Shown piece after piece: positions 34,401-46,953 of a stretch of 64,000 bases of DNA (positions are counted from its first letter, which is position 1; every line of letters begins with the position of its first letter). Origin of the DNA: Aphelenchoides besseyi (lineage: Eukaryota > Nematoda > Chromadorea > Rhabditida > Aphelenchoididae); contig JAMPIQ010000002.1 of NCBI GenBank assembly GCA_024699855.1, positions 558,001 through 622,000 on the forward strand. The letters are read 5' to 3'. A program made the translations under genes and the position numbers. The notes under the pieces are model-generated. The model ran no database searches. It was not told the DNA's origin and saw nothing but the letters and a program-made list of their open reading frames with translations.

Positions 34401-34971
34401 TTAAAAATTACAATCAAGCTGCCGACATTCAACCATGATTCTATCGAACAGTGGTGCCGGTGGAGATCTGTTCTGGCGAGCCACATTCATATGGTTGAGG
34501 GCCAGTTTCATTAGGTTCATCTTCTGCTTGTTCGGCATCCAGTCCATCTGTCGTAGCAGGTGCCGGTGCCAACTTTGATGTCCATCATCTGCGATGAAGC
34601 CATAACTATATTGGAGGTTAAGGCGCATCCTCAACTCGTCGAGGGGACTCAGACCCGACTTGTGATAGGCGTCGTGGTCATGACGTCGAGTCTTCTGGTG
34701 TCGCTGGCAGAAGATGTGTTCTTCTGGCGACTTCTGCCGAACCAACCGGCAGAAGTCTTGCAGTGTCGTGGCATCGTTGCATTGACTCCATAGCCATCCG
34801 GTCTTCTGCACCGGCTGTTGACAATTGCCGAATTTGTCAACGAAGAGACAGAGTTGTTGACATTTGCGGTTGTATCTGCTGAAAACAAATAAAACAGTTC
34901 AAAGACATAAATCAAACAACTTACATGTTAAAGAACTTCTCGAAATCCTTGATTCCATATTGCTTGGCCAT
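34401..34971 (-). CDS. Unknown two-exon gene at the outer end of the left arm
   Basis: Exon 1 (34925-34971) encodes MAKQYGIKDFEKFFN; a 46-nt intron (34879-34924) is followed by exon 2 (34401-34878), total about 174 residues. The product is soluble and charged, with Cys pairs in the first half (KCQQLCLFVDKFGNC, FCRLV, IFCQRH), then a His/Arg-rich patch (KTRRHDHDAYHKSG) and a helical C-terminus (WMPNKQKMNLMKLALNHMN). There is no signal peptide or TM segment, and I do not recognise it. Both copies keep the frame, which suggests selection or recent duplication. The acceptor has two adjacent AG sites (CAGCAG), so two products one residue apart are possible. AATAAA-like signals follow the stop. Confidence 0.6.
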
Positions 34972-35964
34972 AGTTAGAATAAGTGGCTGACTAGGATGAA
35001 GGCTAGCTGGCAATTACAATCACAACTGAATCACTGTCTTTCGGATCTCGGCTTTATATCTCTGTTGCCAGGTCATGTTGGGGAATTCGATAACGACTGC
35101 GAGTCATAATGGATGCCAGAAAGTTCCGGTAGCTGTTTTTGATGATAAGCCAGCGTTTGATTATATGCTTTGTTTTGATTCCGCGAGGCATCTTGTAAGT
35201 GGGTTGATTTCAACGGTATAGCTTTTGTTGTGTAATGTTTTATGACTTGGTTTGACGTGTAGTACACGGTTTGAATACTACGGTGTTGTTCTGTGTTCGA
35301 ATTCAAGTCTGTTCTCTAAGGGTTGGTTGTTTCAGTCATTGATTACCGCTTCAATCTTGTTTGTGCTGTTGATTGATTCCGTTTGCGTTGATCTTCCAAT
35401 ACACAACACTGGTTCCAGATGATTGTCTATGTGAATCAGCGCGTGAGTTCAAACCAGACTTTCGTTCTTTCTCGTCATATCATTCAACAATTTGAATTCT
35501 TTTCCGCAAATGCATGTTGAAAGAAACGATGATTTTTCTTCATTTTCTGATCTACTTACACTTGAAGTTCCAATTGTGAGCCTCAAATTCGGTTTATGAC
35601 GTTGTAAGTCAAAGCACATTTATGGATGATCTGACGGACGTGTTTTAAGTTTAGTAGCATAGTATAGTGGTAGTTCTCGTCTACTGATTCAACTCCTGAT
35701 CGACTTCTGTCAGTGTTCATTGGATGAACTGTCACTGAGGTTTTCGAAACGGTTAGATTGTTGAATGAACCGTCGAGTTCGGTCGATAGCAATTTGGTCG
35801 AAGGAGAGGACGGTAAGCTCTCTTTCTTTACTTTTATGGACCTGTTTTTAGGTTCTTATTTATTGTAGATGCTTTGAATTTTTTTTTTTCGTCTAAAATG
35901 CGTCTTCTATAATGAACATAAGTACCTCCAAGGAACTTCTATAGTCTGTCGTCTTAATTTATAA
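34972..35964. other. Left-arm intergenic region with a small open frame
   Basis: A minus frame at 35583-35792 (69 codons: LDGSFNNLTVSKTSVTVHP ... YHYTMLLNLKHVRQIIHK) is preserved in both arms and reads like protein sequence, but has no known domain and no clear upstream exons. The mirrored frame is 62038-62247 on the plus strand. Confidence 0.3.
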
Positions 35965-35979
35965 ACTCAAATTTGCGTC

Positions 35980-36831
35980 ATGCACTCAACCCGAGTTCGA
36001 TGGCGAAACCGATGTGTCCGAGTTGGACAGAACAAAATCCGATGGCTAGCGTACGCTGATGACATCTCTCTTTTTGCCGACCCTGCCAACGACCTCCAAT
36101 CGATGTTCAACGAAATGGCCGGCGAATGTTCAAAAGCGGGTCTACAAGTTAGCGCAAAGAAGACGAAATGGACGGCCAAAAGTGGATGGACGAAGGGCGA
36201 CCGACCGTTCGATCTCAACTTTGCGCTCACACTGAACGGAGTCAACATCGATCGAGTGGACTACTTCATTTATCTGGGTCAGCTCATCACATTTCCACGC
36301 GACCACAACCGGGAAGTTGGACGGCGAATTGAAGCTAGATGGGCAGCTTTCAACCGCGCACGTCCACTGCTCACAAACACTCGAAGGCCGATTTGGATGA
36401 AACGACGATACTATCAGCAAGTGATCTCGCCGTCTCTTCTTTACGGATGTGAGTTGTGGTCGCTGACGAAAACTACCGAAACCCGAATCGTCGTGTTCCA
36501 AAGAGCAATCGAACGTCGCTTCCTCAACGTTCGACTCAGAGACCGCCGATCAGGCGCGTGGATGCGGAACGAACTCAAAGACGCGGTGTTCGCCTACAGA
36601 ACACGAAAATGGAATCACGTTCGCAAAATAATGGATCGTGAGCAAGAAGAGCGTTGAGACACGCGACTGATACAGTGGACTCTGGCAACCAAGCGGCCAA
36701 CTGGACGACCGCGTACTCGCTACGCCGACGACTTTGCACGAACTGTTGGCCCACATCGCTCATGGACGGACGTGGTCTCAAGATCCGAGTGGAAACGACT
36801 GAGGGCATCCTTCGCCGCCTTCTCACGATGA
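35980..36831 (+). pseudogene. LINE reverse transcriptase, C-terminal fragment (left arm)
   Basis: 5'-truncated non-LTR retrotransposon. It contains the RT catalytic box WLAYADDISLFA (about 36035), the GLQVSAKKTKW palm segment and VDYFIYLGQLIT, then the thumb region (SPSLLYGCELWSL, FQRAIERRFLNVRLRDRR). The frame meets TGA at 36655-36657 in a position where Trp is likely and continues (LIQWTLATKRPTGRPRTRY) to 36831. The endonuclease and most of the fingers are missing. The same stop is present in the right arm. Confidence 0.8.
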
Positions 36832-37542
36832 TCTTTTATTGTTGTACTTCGGCGATTAAAGGAAGCAAATTGAAAATTGAAATTTGTGTCTACTTTAATC
36901 TAAATTTTTAAATGTTAACACCCTCAGCTTAAGTGCATAGAGCTGATTTCCTCCGAGCGGATTTCTAGGAACGATATTGTAGAATCATTCAATTTTTAAG
37001 GGTTTTTTTCGGTTATTGTTTGTAATCTGGAACTGCCAAACACTAGAAACTTAACCGCCTTCTTTAGCTTCCAGAGCTCAAAGATCAGATACTGCATTTG
37101 CATCGATGTTATTCTCATTACTGCTCTTAATTGCAGATTGATGTCCTTTCTATCACTTGTCTACGTAATCCAATTAAAGGTTAATTTGTTGATGTTCGCT
37201 TGTGCGCTCAGACAAGTTATCGATAACCAGATTGTTTTCTGAGAACGAAATTCCACTTTTTGTTTGAGTGCAAAAACATCAATTCAATTAAACTTGTTGC
37301 CAACTAGACAGCACAAAACAAGTTGAACCTAACGACCGAAATGTTTTACTAACACCGAAATGCAAGATGTTTGGCCGTCACTTTGGACCACTTGTGTTTG
37401 TAATAGGACGCGAACTTTGTTTCGACAATTAGCCTACAGCGCCAAAAATCCTAAAGTACACGGAGTTATCTAGAATTCGGGCGCTAAGATCATTGTGAGC
37501 TCGAGAACACGGACACTTCGTAGGCTTCAGATTTGACTTCCT
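36832..37542. other. Left-arm upstream region of the chemoreceptor
   Basis: No open frame of note. AT-rich, and probably contains the receptor promoter, but no site can be named. Mirrored at 60292-61000. Confidence 0.4.
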
Positions 37543-39478
37543 ATGAATTCGCTTTTTAATTCACATCGCAGTTTATGTTTGAACACAAGAAATTTGAGCA
37601 ACATAACGTTCATACCGAACGATCAATATGCATGGATCTACTCGGCTATCGACATTGCGGAGATAGCTCTTGGTCTGATCTCTGCTCTTATTGTCGGTTT
37701 TGCTCTGTACGTCTTTGTTTGTTGTCCAATTTTTAGTCGAAATTTGATGTTAATCGCTTACACAATTGGAGCCAATTTCTACGCCATTTTGGTGTCTCGA
37801 TTTATTGTCATCTTGCTTTGCATGACTAACGGGAAATCAACAGGCAAGTTTTCAATTACCTTCTCATTTACTTCTTGCTCTTCAGCTTCGCTCACTGATT
37901 TTTTCAGTTGTACTGCTGACCTTCACATCTTCGAATGCGAGCGTATGGGTTTTATCACGAGCTACTTTACTGCTTTAATATGTTTGACGGTGGAAAGGTC
38001 TATTGCTACCGTTCAGTTAGCGACCTACGAAAGACAAAACAAATTTTACTTTGTTTTGTTTTCTATTAGTTTCCAAATTCTTATGTTTTTCGTTATGTTT
38101 TTTATTCGTTTTTACGGTAAAAACAACTTTATTTGCTTAACCGAGTGTTTAGATTTGGTTCCGTTTGAGTGTGCGGTTCTCGGTACCGCGTTTTTGAATT
38201 GGATCATTTTTGTCGTACGTCACTTCTTCCTCTCTTGTTCATTGCTTTTAGTCGTTTATGTACGTCGAACGAATCAATTACCGTTGGTACAAAGACTCTC
38301 AAAAAATCAACGTGAACGTTTACACGTTAAGTGAACGCTTTCAACTCTCCGAAAATGTTCGTACGAGCAGAGTGCTTAAAGAAACCATGGTCCTGTGTTG
38401 TAGTTTGAACACCGTCTGTCAAGTTGTAAGTTTTGTATCTCTAAGGATATTAGGATGCGGAGAAAGTTTTCGGACAGTTGCATTATGCCAAAAGACTAAA
38501 ATTTTTGTCCGATTTTTTTTGTTGGTTGTTTAAAACTTGTGTGTTAAATTGTCCCTTTACAATGAAATTGGATCGCAAACAAGTTCGATTGTTGCTCCAC
38601 TACGAGTTCGTACGCGGTTGGTCAATCAGCAACGCGGTTCATCGAATTTGTCTTGCTTATGGAGGAGGGACAGTCACAAGAAGTACAGCAGGAGACTTGT
38701 TCTGGTGTCAGTTGTAACAGGCGATCGTTTTTACTTCGGGACGGCAGATAGTACAACACAAATACAAAATACAATAATCAACGAAAAACACAGAGAGAGA
38801 GATTATGGGGGTGAACGGGAGGAGAGGCGTTGTTGTCGCGCGGACAATCCCTGGAGATTGCTCCGCGGATCAGGACAAGACTGGTTTAAGCAATTCAGAG
38901 AAGAAGGAGTCGAATTCAAAGACAAGTTCTACAGGCGCGGCATCCTGAACTTGATTGATCGTTGGGAAGCGGTTGTAGCATCTAATGGCGATTATTTTGA
39001 AGATTAAATACTTAACTCTGATCTTCAATTAATTAAGACGTTAATCCTCCAACAAAAAACAAAAAATCGGACAAAATTTTAGTCTTTTGGCATAATGCAA
39101 CTGTCCGAAAACTTTCTTCCCATCCTAATATTAAGTCCGTGTAGGCTGTTTTCGTAGTGTACTTTTCAACCAACCCGCTGGTTCGTCAAGTATCAGTTGC
39201 CGTCTTCAATTTCACAGTCTTCTTCTATGCAATTACTTTTGTCACCATTCCGATGTGCACTGTGGCTCCGTACAAAAGGAAGATTAATCAGTAAGTTACG
39301 ATTATTTGACTTAGCTTCTAGTTTCAGGATTTTTCAATCTCTTCGTTGTTTGAACGCCGTCGGATTGAGCGAAACCAACAGACCGGTTATCTTTGACTTA
39401 ACCGGAAATCCAATGAATTTCAACGTCAGTGACGAGACAAACGTCTATTTTGAATCCTTGAGAAGGCAATGGGGATGA
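37543..39478 (+). CDS. Seven-TM chemoreceptor, Sra/Sre/Srab superfamily (left copy, intact)
   Basis: Nematode-specific GPCR expected in sensory cilia. Exons: 37543-38214, 38252-38425, 39145-39290 and 39328-39478. Introns are 37 nt, 719 nt (holding a mariner remnant) and 37 nt; splices are in frame, about 380 residues. TM1 IALGLISALIVGFALYVFVC; TM3 end ICLTVERSIATVQLATYERQ, the ER-x-AT signature of this superfamily; TLSERFQLSENVR before TM6; TM7 VFNFTVFFYAITFVTIPMC; C-terminus VYFESLRRQW, also a family hallmark. A 42-nt in-frame segment at about 37841-37882 starting GCAAGT and ending TTCAG could be a GC-AG intron. Which of sra/sre/srab it is cannot be settled by eye. Confidence 0.78.
38450..39128 (+). 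mobile_element. Mariner remnant in the chemoreceptor intron (left arm)
   Basis: A 679-bp element with terminal inverted repeats of about 70 bp (TTAGGATG...CATCCTAA) and TA target duplication (38448-38449, 39129-39130). It keeps the transposase start MKLDRKQVRLLLHYEFVRG (mariner helix-turn-helix, from about 38562) and the C-terminal end LIDRWEAVVASNGDYFED (to 39007); the catalytic middle is deleted. It lies wholly within intron 2 of the receptor gene in the same orientation. Confidence 0.85.
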
Positions 39479-40939
39479 TCGACAGCAGGACGTATAAGCT
39501 TCGTATAAAAACATTCAAGTCTCTTTGAGAAAATCCACTTTTTGAAGAGTTGAATACAAAGTTTTTCGAATTTAGATTCTTTGTTGTGAGAACAAATCTT
39601 AAAGCTCATTCAGTAGTTGGCTTTTTAATTGGTGAAGCACTTCCTTTTTTAATCGATACTCGATCTGACTGATTGTGGTAACGCGAGAATAAACGTTCTA
39701 GATCATAAATCATAGGGTAGTAAGAGATTGCTCTCCATTGATAATTCAACATTGTCTTAATCTTAGAATAACTTACACGCTGAGTTTATCAACTCTTATC
39801 ATTCAATAACCGAGAAATGATGCTTGCAAATTCGATCTTTTGCGAACTGATTAACATGAGGTTAATGGTACATGATTTCAATTGTCATGTGTATAAGAGG
39901 CTCAACGGTCAAACCCAACTTCACAAATTTACTGAAGAACGTTGTATTAATGCCGAAGTTCCAGCCTCAGCGGCGTGCAGGAATCGTCGAGATTAAGAAG
40001 CTAAAAATCGGCTTGTAGTTATCATCGAATTGGAACTTTCTAGTGGCTGGCGCACTAACTAAATCGTTAGAAGCAATGGACGTTGCTTCAGTGATGAACA
40101 ACAACGTGGTGGAAGAGTTTTCTGGATATACTACCAAAGGTCCGTTTTATTCCGAAAACCAAAAATGAACATTTTTGCAAACAACAAACGTCTCCAAACA
40201 TAAGTATTAGAAGTACGTGCAACAGAAGAGTTTTCATCTTGTAAACGAACTTTGATCCAAACCAACTTCTCGTCGATGTGGTTGTGAAATCGTTTTTCTC
40301 AACATGCAACCAATTCCTCTTTATTTCGTTGGAGTTTTCCGTTTGAATCAATGAAAACTTGTAGAATTTCTTCATTTTAAGATCATCTGAAATATGGTAT
40401 TCGGAAGTGAGTTAACTTATTGGATGCCAATTTTTAACTCATATCCGTCTTCTTCATTCCCTCTATTCTCAATTCGAACTGTATAAAAGTCGGTAAAAGT
40501 GAGATTGTATCTTTATTTGATTAAGTGTTTTCAATTAAGAATCACTTCGCATACGCATTTTTGAGCTTTGGATAAAAACATTGGCCGCCAAGTTTCGACC
40601 ATTTAGCTGAGATTTATGTGTTCGTGCAACCGATCAAATTGCTAAAATATTCCATTTTGCGTTTCTGTTAACATTAAACTCACAATCCATTGACAGTTAT
40701 TTACAAGTCTTGTGATGCACGCATTGTTACCGTAGGCATTCCCAAAATTAATAACAAAACACACAGTAGAGTCGATCAACCAACGCATTTGAACAGCGCG
40801 TTGATGCAAAGGCTTTAACAAAAGCGAGAATTAAAAGAACAAGTTTTGGAGGCATGCTTATTGAATCAATTGAAGTAAACAAACAAAAGCTCAACACTCC
40901 AATTGACATTTCTGATTTCTTTATTGTTTTATATAACAT
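39479..40939. other. Left-arm intergenic region with two small signal-peptide-like frames
   Basis: On the minus strand, a frame ending at 40088 contains an internal Met followed by MKTLLLHVLLILMFGDVCC, a plausible signal peptide with a short mature part. Another at 40748-40939 contains MPPKLVLLILAFVKAFAST. Both are conserved in the other arm (57459-57746 and 56895-57086, plus). They could be first exons of small secreted proteins, but no second exons are seen. Confidence 0.3.
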
Positions 40940-40959
40940 TCAAGGACCACAGAAATTAG

Positions 40960-42592
40960 TCAATACAATACAATAAGACCCGATTCATGCTTTGTGGTGC
41001 AGGTCATTGAGCCGCCTTCTGTATTCCTCGCGGTTCCTGGCAGTTTGGTGCCATTTCGGGCCAAGAGCTTCTTCCACTTCTCTTCTCCATCGGTAGTGTG
41101 TGGTCGTCCGAGAGGTCGCTTCAGGTTGTAAGGCCACCAGAATGTCGTTCTTGTCGTCCACCTGTTGTCCTGCCGTCTTGCTACGTGTCCAGCCCATCGG
41201 AGCTTTCGTTGTCGAGCGTCTTGGGCGGCGTCTCTAAACTTGGTCTTCTGACGGAGTCTTTCGGACTTGACCTTGTCGGTGAGGCGGACTCCCAGGATCC
41301 TGCGTTCCATTGCCCGCTGAGTTTTTTGGAGCTTCCTCGCGTCAGTTTGACGGAGTGTCCATGTCTCGCTTCCGTAGTTGAGAGCGGGGAGAATCGTGGA
41401 GTTAAACAGGTGGGCTCGGATCGCGGGGTCGCTGACTTCGTTCAGGAATTCCTGGATGTTCTTGAAGCTAAACCAGGCTGCAGATCGTCTTCGTTGGATC
41501 TCTCCGTCAATTTTGTGGTCATCGGTGATCTGCTGGCCCAGGTAGACATACTTCTCGACGAATTCGATCAGCTCGTCTTCCAGGAGGATAGGCGCGCGCT
41601 GGCACTGCTCGGTCTTCATGGCCTTGGTCTTGTTTCTGTTGATGCGAAGCCCGACCTTGTCGTTTGCGTCGTTCAACTGCTGTAGCATGGAGGCAGCTTC
41701 TTCGGCGGTGTTCCCGAAGATGATGATGTCGTCGGCAAATCGTAAGTGACTCAGGCGTTCTCCATCGATCATGATGCCGTTATCCTCCCAGTCAAGTGTC
41801 CTGAAGACGTCTTCCAGAGCGGCGGTGAAGAGCTTCGGCGATATGGTGTCACCCTGGCGTACTCCTCGACCGACTGGGATGTTGATGGGGTTGTAGAACA
41901 GCTCGATAGTGGTGCTGCAGCCGGTGTTGATGTTGTGGAGCATCCGTGCGTACTTGCTGTCGACTCCTTGGTTGATCAGCGCGTTGGTGACTGCGTTAAT
42001 CTCGATGGAGTCGAAGGCCTTCTCGTAATCGACGAAGACCATGCAGACGGACATCTTGAACTCGCGAGCGCGCTCCAACACTTGATTGACGGCTTGGAGA
42101 TGGTCGGTTGTGGAGTAGCCTCTCCTGAAACCCGCTTGCTCCCTTGGCTGTTGCTCGTCTAGTTGATTGGTGATCCTGTTGAGAATGATCTTGATGAAGA
42201 CTTTTTTAGAGAACGGGCAGGAGGGAAATTGGGCGGTAATTCTTCAGGTCTTTGCGGTCCCCTTTCTTGGGGACGATGACGGTCCTCGACGTTTTCCATC
42301 CGGCGGGGACGTCTTCCACGCGCAAGCATTGGTCGAAAAGCGCCGCTATCGCCTTGAAGAGCTCGTAGGTTCCCGCTTTCAGGATTTCGTTGGTGATTCC
42401 ATCGGGTCCCGGCGCTTTGTCGTTTTTGGAGCTTCGGATTGCCGCCTCGACTTCGGACGGTAGAATCGGAGGGACTTTCATTGGCGCCCTATGGTCTCGT
42501 ATCAACGGCACCTGTCGCTTGGAGACGAACAAGGTGCTGTAGAATTTGAGACATCGATTCTCCATGTCGATCCTAAAATTAGTCAGATTCAC
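40960..42592 (-). pseudogene. LINE (RTE-like) endonuclease-less RT fragment (left arm)
   Basis: 5'-truncated non-LTR element on the minus strand. It starts inside the linker before RT ([20 protein letters not shown]), then [14 protein letters not shown] replaces a likely TAC (Tyr) codon at about 42206-42208; the frame resumes through GFRRGYSTTDHL, VFVDYEKAFDSIE, GVRQGDTISPKLF, LRFADDIIIFG (catalytic) and the thumb (GSETWTLRQTDARKLQ), to the RWAGHVARR and PLGRP tail. Left-arm frame shift near 41090 relative to the right copy. The tail after the stop is TATTGTATTGTATTG, a short-repeat 3' end of the kind RTE elements have. Confidence 0.85.
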
Positions 42593-42965
42593 TGTTAATT
42601 TTGTTTATTGGGTTTAATGTTTCGATTACGTGATTTCGAGGTCTTTTAGGTGTGCTTGATTTGCGACTATCAGTCCACTCCGTGGTAGTAAACTTATACG
42701 TTCTGTTTAGAATGTGTCAAATCATAGAATTGCAAGTGAATTGCAGTGACATTAACAAACGAAATGATTTCTAATTACTTGTTCGACGTCTGTAAACAGA
42801 TCACTTTTTTTAGATCCGATTAATTTTTTGACTTCTTGACTGCACGGAATGACGAGTTAAAAATGTAACCCACTCGTTTTGCAAAAAATTAGCTGTCATT
42901 CAAAACTGGAATCCCGAGTAAGCAGTTCCAATGCACAGTTGTCGTTCCAATTCGACACTTTGAAT

Positions 42966-43391
42966 TCACGTGTCAATCTTACGTGCACTACTTCTGATGA
43001 TTAGAAGCTCAAAAACGTCTTCGAACAAACTCATGTTCATCTCTTCCGGAGGCTCTCTTTTGTTACATCGGAGATTATCTGCTACGTTGACAATAGTTTT
43101 GGTCCTGAGATCAACATTACTAATCTGTTGCAAATGCAATTCGGCTGACAAGATTGTTTGGTTGACTTCAATGTGCAGAATCCGAGTGGCTAAAGGAACA
43201 GACGTTGACCGAGCAGCTGCAATGCAAATACGAACCTAATTTCTTGGAACCCACTCCTTGAACAATGCTCTGGATCTCTTGTCGGTGGTTTGTTGCACGG
43301 ATTGTAGTGCTGCATTAGAGTGGTTATTGAAGCGATCTTCTATTGCGGCCCGGTTAGGATCGTATGACGAATTGGTTTTTGAGCTCGACAT
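42966..43391 (-). other. Possible gene with an internal TAG (left arm)
   Basis: From ATG 43391 the minus frame gives about 51 codons (MSSSKTNSSYDPNRAAIEDR ... LFKEWVPRN), then TAG. The same frame continues with no further stop for another 90 codons (VRICIAAARSTSVPL ... LHLQQISNVDLRTKTIVNVA) to TGA at 42966. The sequence looks coding and helical; no family recognised. Either a pseudogene with one nonsense codon or a mis-modelled exon join. The same TAG is in the right arm. Confidence 0.35.
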
Positions 43392-46300
43392 CCGAGTTCG
43401 ATAATCAGCTCAAAATGAAGGTCGAGTTGCGGGTCTTGGAAAATAGTTCGAGATTCAATTGTGGCTTTGAAAAGCAGGTCACCGGAATTGAATTTTCAAT
43501 CAGGACGATAAAAAGGTTAACGAGGTTGTGGGTACGAATAAAATCCCGAACTCGTAATGTCGTTCGGCTTATTGGATTGGCATTTGTTCATGTCAAATGA
43601 GATTACCACCAGTGACCTTGAGATCCACAATCGATAGCGTCATGAACGGTCTCTTGCGCCGTTGATTAAACCAACTAATCGTCCCAATTGACGGCCCTCA
43701 GCGGAAATAAGCAAACGAACAAAACGCTCGAAAAGTCCTCTTCGTAAGCGAATCTCGTCGTTGTAGTTTGTGGTTTCTTTTTCGAACTCTGTGGACTTTT
43801 AAGGACCAAACAGCAACAACGAGTGAACTCGACCGGCCGTTGGATAAGCGGAGATGATTGTGGAAATCTGAGTGTTTAGTCGAAACTATTTCTGGCGGAG
43901 TACAATCGCGTGTTAAGACGTTTACTCAGAGAACAACCAGGTGGCTAAGTCGTTTGAAATTAGAAATGAACAGTCTGGCTCACAAGTCCAAAGCCCTTCT
44001 AATCATGAGAAACATTCTCGTACAACAAAGAAGACCATCGACCTCCTCCTTCAAATGATGGCATGCTGTCGGTATTGAGCACGGAGATGTTGAACAGAGA
44101 AGTGACATTTGAACCCGCTCGCCAACCGAAACCCGAGAGCTTTCAAGTTTGATGCTGAACTTTCTCTGTAACCCGCCGCTGATTCCTGAGTTGTCGTCGG
44201 ATGGTCCGATTTTGATCTTCGCAAGTTGAAATTCATTTTGACCTCCGAACTGATTCGACGTCACTTTTCCGGCGCTCTTCCGATGACAATCAGCCCGTGG
44301 TGTTGGAATTCGTGATAAACATCGTCAATGATGTCATTTCGGAATTTGGGTCGTGGGTTCTGTTTGCTTCTGAATCTTAAGGGTTGTTTGAACACTACAA
44401 GTCTCCTGTCTTTGCAGCACTGAGGATCGAGCTGTTCTAGACGAACAAGTCCGTCGACCGTTCGCCCGTAGCCGTTACCATGTTCAGTCGATTGACCTTC
44501 TCGGAGATCTCGGTCACTGATTATTCGTCCACCAACCATTCCGAACCAATTCGTCGAGTTTCATCTACGAGTTGCCCTTTTGAACTCTGTTCTCTTTGGC
44601 TCTCGATTATTGTCAATCGACAGCTGATTGCCACATTCGACGGGTTTCAACGTTCGGTCGAAGAGTTTCGTTCCAATTTCGATGGATAGACTCCTCGACC
44701 GACATTCTTGCGCTTGTTGTCATGATCTCAGCGATGTCATTGCACGCCTATTAATCTTTTCCTGCAACCCACGAACGTGTTTTTGGGGTGTTCTCAGCCG
44801 CCATCAAGGTTTCATAAGAGCAGCTTTTGGTCACTTGCAATACTTCATCATGAGGACAACCATTCTGATCAGTGAAAGGTTGTTCTGTGATTCGCGCCCG
44901 GTGCGAGCACTCCAATACTGTACGGTAATCGATCACCTTTTTACGCACCCGAATGCAGTCACCTGAACGTGTGTGATCTTTCTGTTTTAATCACGTCACT
45001 GAACTTCTTTGATTGTTGTTGCAACGTCTCCAAAAAGTGACGTAAGTTCCGATCGTGAAAGTAGGCGAATTCGATTTTCCGATCACTACCACCACTCGAG
45101 CAGAAACCTTCTGGTACTCGTCGTATATCCGCTGTTTGCTTAGAGTTTTTTCGACGACCGTGTCGCCTGTAGTTTCAGTTTTCAGTCTACAAGTCGTTTA
45201 ATAGTCCTTGAACTGCGCGTTGTATTTTTGTTGAAATTATCGCTTACAGTCTCGATATCGCGGCTGCTGACGTCGTTTTATCTCTTAACCGATCTTCCAA
45301 GTGATTTTTCAAATGATCGAGCAAAGAACCGTCTTTGCTGTTCTCTTCTAGCTTCAATATTCAGTGATCTTGATCGATGAGCCAGCTTTAAGACATCCAC
45401 GTCCAAGCGTTCGAAAGCGATTCTTGAAACATCTTCCTCGATCTTCAGCTGTTGTTTGTATTAATCGGTTTGTTCAATATCCACAGTCCCTTCTTTCAAA
45501 CGTGTCGAAAGAGTTCAAGAGCCACGTGGAAAGTTTGCACTTTTTTGCTCATCCTGCTTTCTTTTCGAGTCCCGAAGACTCCGCCCACAAGGACAAACAC
45601 GCTCACAAAGCAAAACCCGAACTCCACATGCAAACCCTCTTCTTGCCGTTCCAACTGATTGCAGTCGAGAAGCGAACCAATTGACATCTTCTTTTGCGTT
45701 ACTCAGCTGTGTTTTTTGCATCCCGCCGCCTTCAAGCCACGAGCAATATCAGTCGAGAGCTCTTGCTATTCCCACGGCAATCTCTGCGTCACTCGCTTTA
45801 TTTTAACACACTGAAAGTCACTTTCAACGCTCAAAACACCACTTCCCAGCCACCGGAATGCGTGAGTTCCGAGCTCTAACCTGCGCTTCCGAATCGGCCT
45901 CGTTGGTCTCGTTGTTACCCGCTTCTTGAGATGATTGACGAGTTCACGCGAACTCGGTGGTTGAAATAAGCAAATCAACAGGCCCACTGTTCAAACACCA
46001 CTCATTTCGCTGCAATTTTAATGCGCACATTCCCCGACTTATCCACTACTCCAATTCGATCTCTCTGGTCTTCACGCGTGCTCATTTGTCCCGACTTCCA
46101 GGAAATCTTTTTGTCACTTCGAGTGCCTTTCAACTCAAACGAACATCAAGACCAACCGCATTTGTTGTCATCCTCCATTTTGATTGTCGAGTTATCCTCG
46201 AAAAGTACCACCTGTACCTGCTCATTACTCCTTAATGAGTTTACATTATTCCGAGTACTTAACAGGCACACTATCTACATCGTAGATGGTGTTTAGTTCC

Positions 46301-46953
46301 TAAGCACCGAATTTCAACGAACGCGAATGGATGTGAGTACAAACTACTCTGCAAATAAATTCGCTTATCAACGTGGTGTTTGGTTGTCGAACATCGTGCT
46401 TACCCTCCAAGAACTAGTGGTTTACAAGTTGCCGCGTCTTCTGACCAACCTTCGACACCCCCGAAAACATTCCAACGTTTCTGATCTGTTTGGACCCCTG
46501 TCGACGCCAACAGTCCGATCCCTAAACATTAATCGGTAATGAAATTGTTGCCTTAGTCTCCGAAAATAGAGACCACTTCCTCACCTGTACAGTAATCATC
46601 GAATGCAATCTCTCTTCAACCAGTTAATCCGAACACCAAGACCAGAAGAGTAATCCGCGGGTTATCACTGATATCTTCCAGTCGATCAGATCCACTTTCT
46701 GAGACTAAGCTAATCGTTTAATCGGTGCAGAAGCGAATGCCTTCTTGTTCTAAATCGAATTATCCACACGGTCTCTTTCAGGCATCAAACTCGTGATTTC
46801 AACATTTGCGGGGCGGAGTTTCTACGGTAAACTCCGCCCGTTCGAGTCGCAATTTCCGAGTGACTCCCAAATGCGGTTCTCATTTCTATTTGCAGCTCAA
46901 ATGGAAGGTCAGAAATATTTTGCTCTGGGCAAACGAGTTCCCAAAGGTAGGCG
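43392..46953. other. Left-arm region without a clear gene; scattered exon-like minus-strand blocks
   Basis: On the minus strand, several short blocks read like protein with good codon use (IEFAYFHDRNLRHFLETLQQ near 45050; IGTKLFDRTLKPVECGNQLS near 44670; DIIDDVYHEFQHHGLIVIG near 44290), in different frames with GT/AG sites between them. They suggest a multi-exon gene that I cannot assemble. From 45400 to 46950 only weak plus-strand frames are present, and the last kilobase probably holds the DM gene promoter. Mirrored at 50886-54445. Confidence 0.35.

Noticed and set aside
38537..39007. An intact mariner transposase
   Set aside because: Only the N-terminal helix-turn-helix and the last residues remain; the catalytic DDD core is deleted.
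41098..42463. Long plus-strand frames opposite the left LINE fragment
   Set aside because: They are antisense to a clear reverse transcriptase and mirror its codon bias; the right-arm equivalents (55374-56840, minus) were rejected for the same reason.
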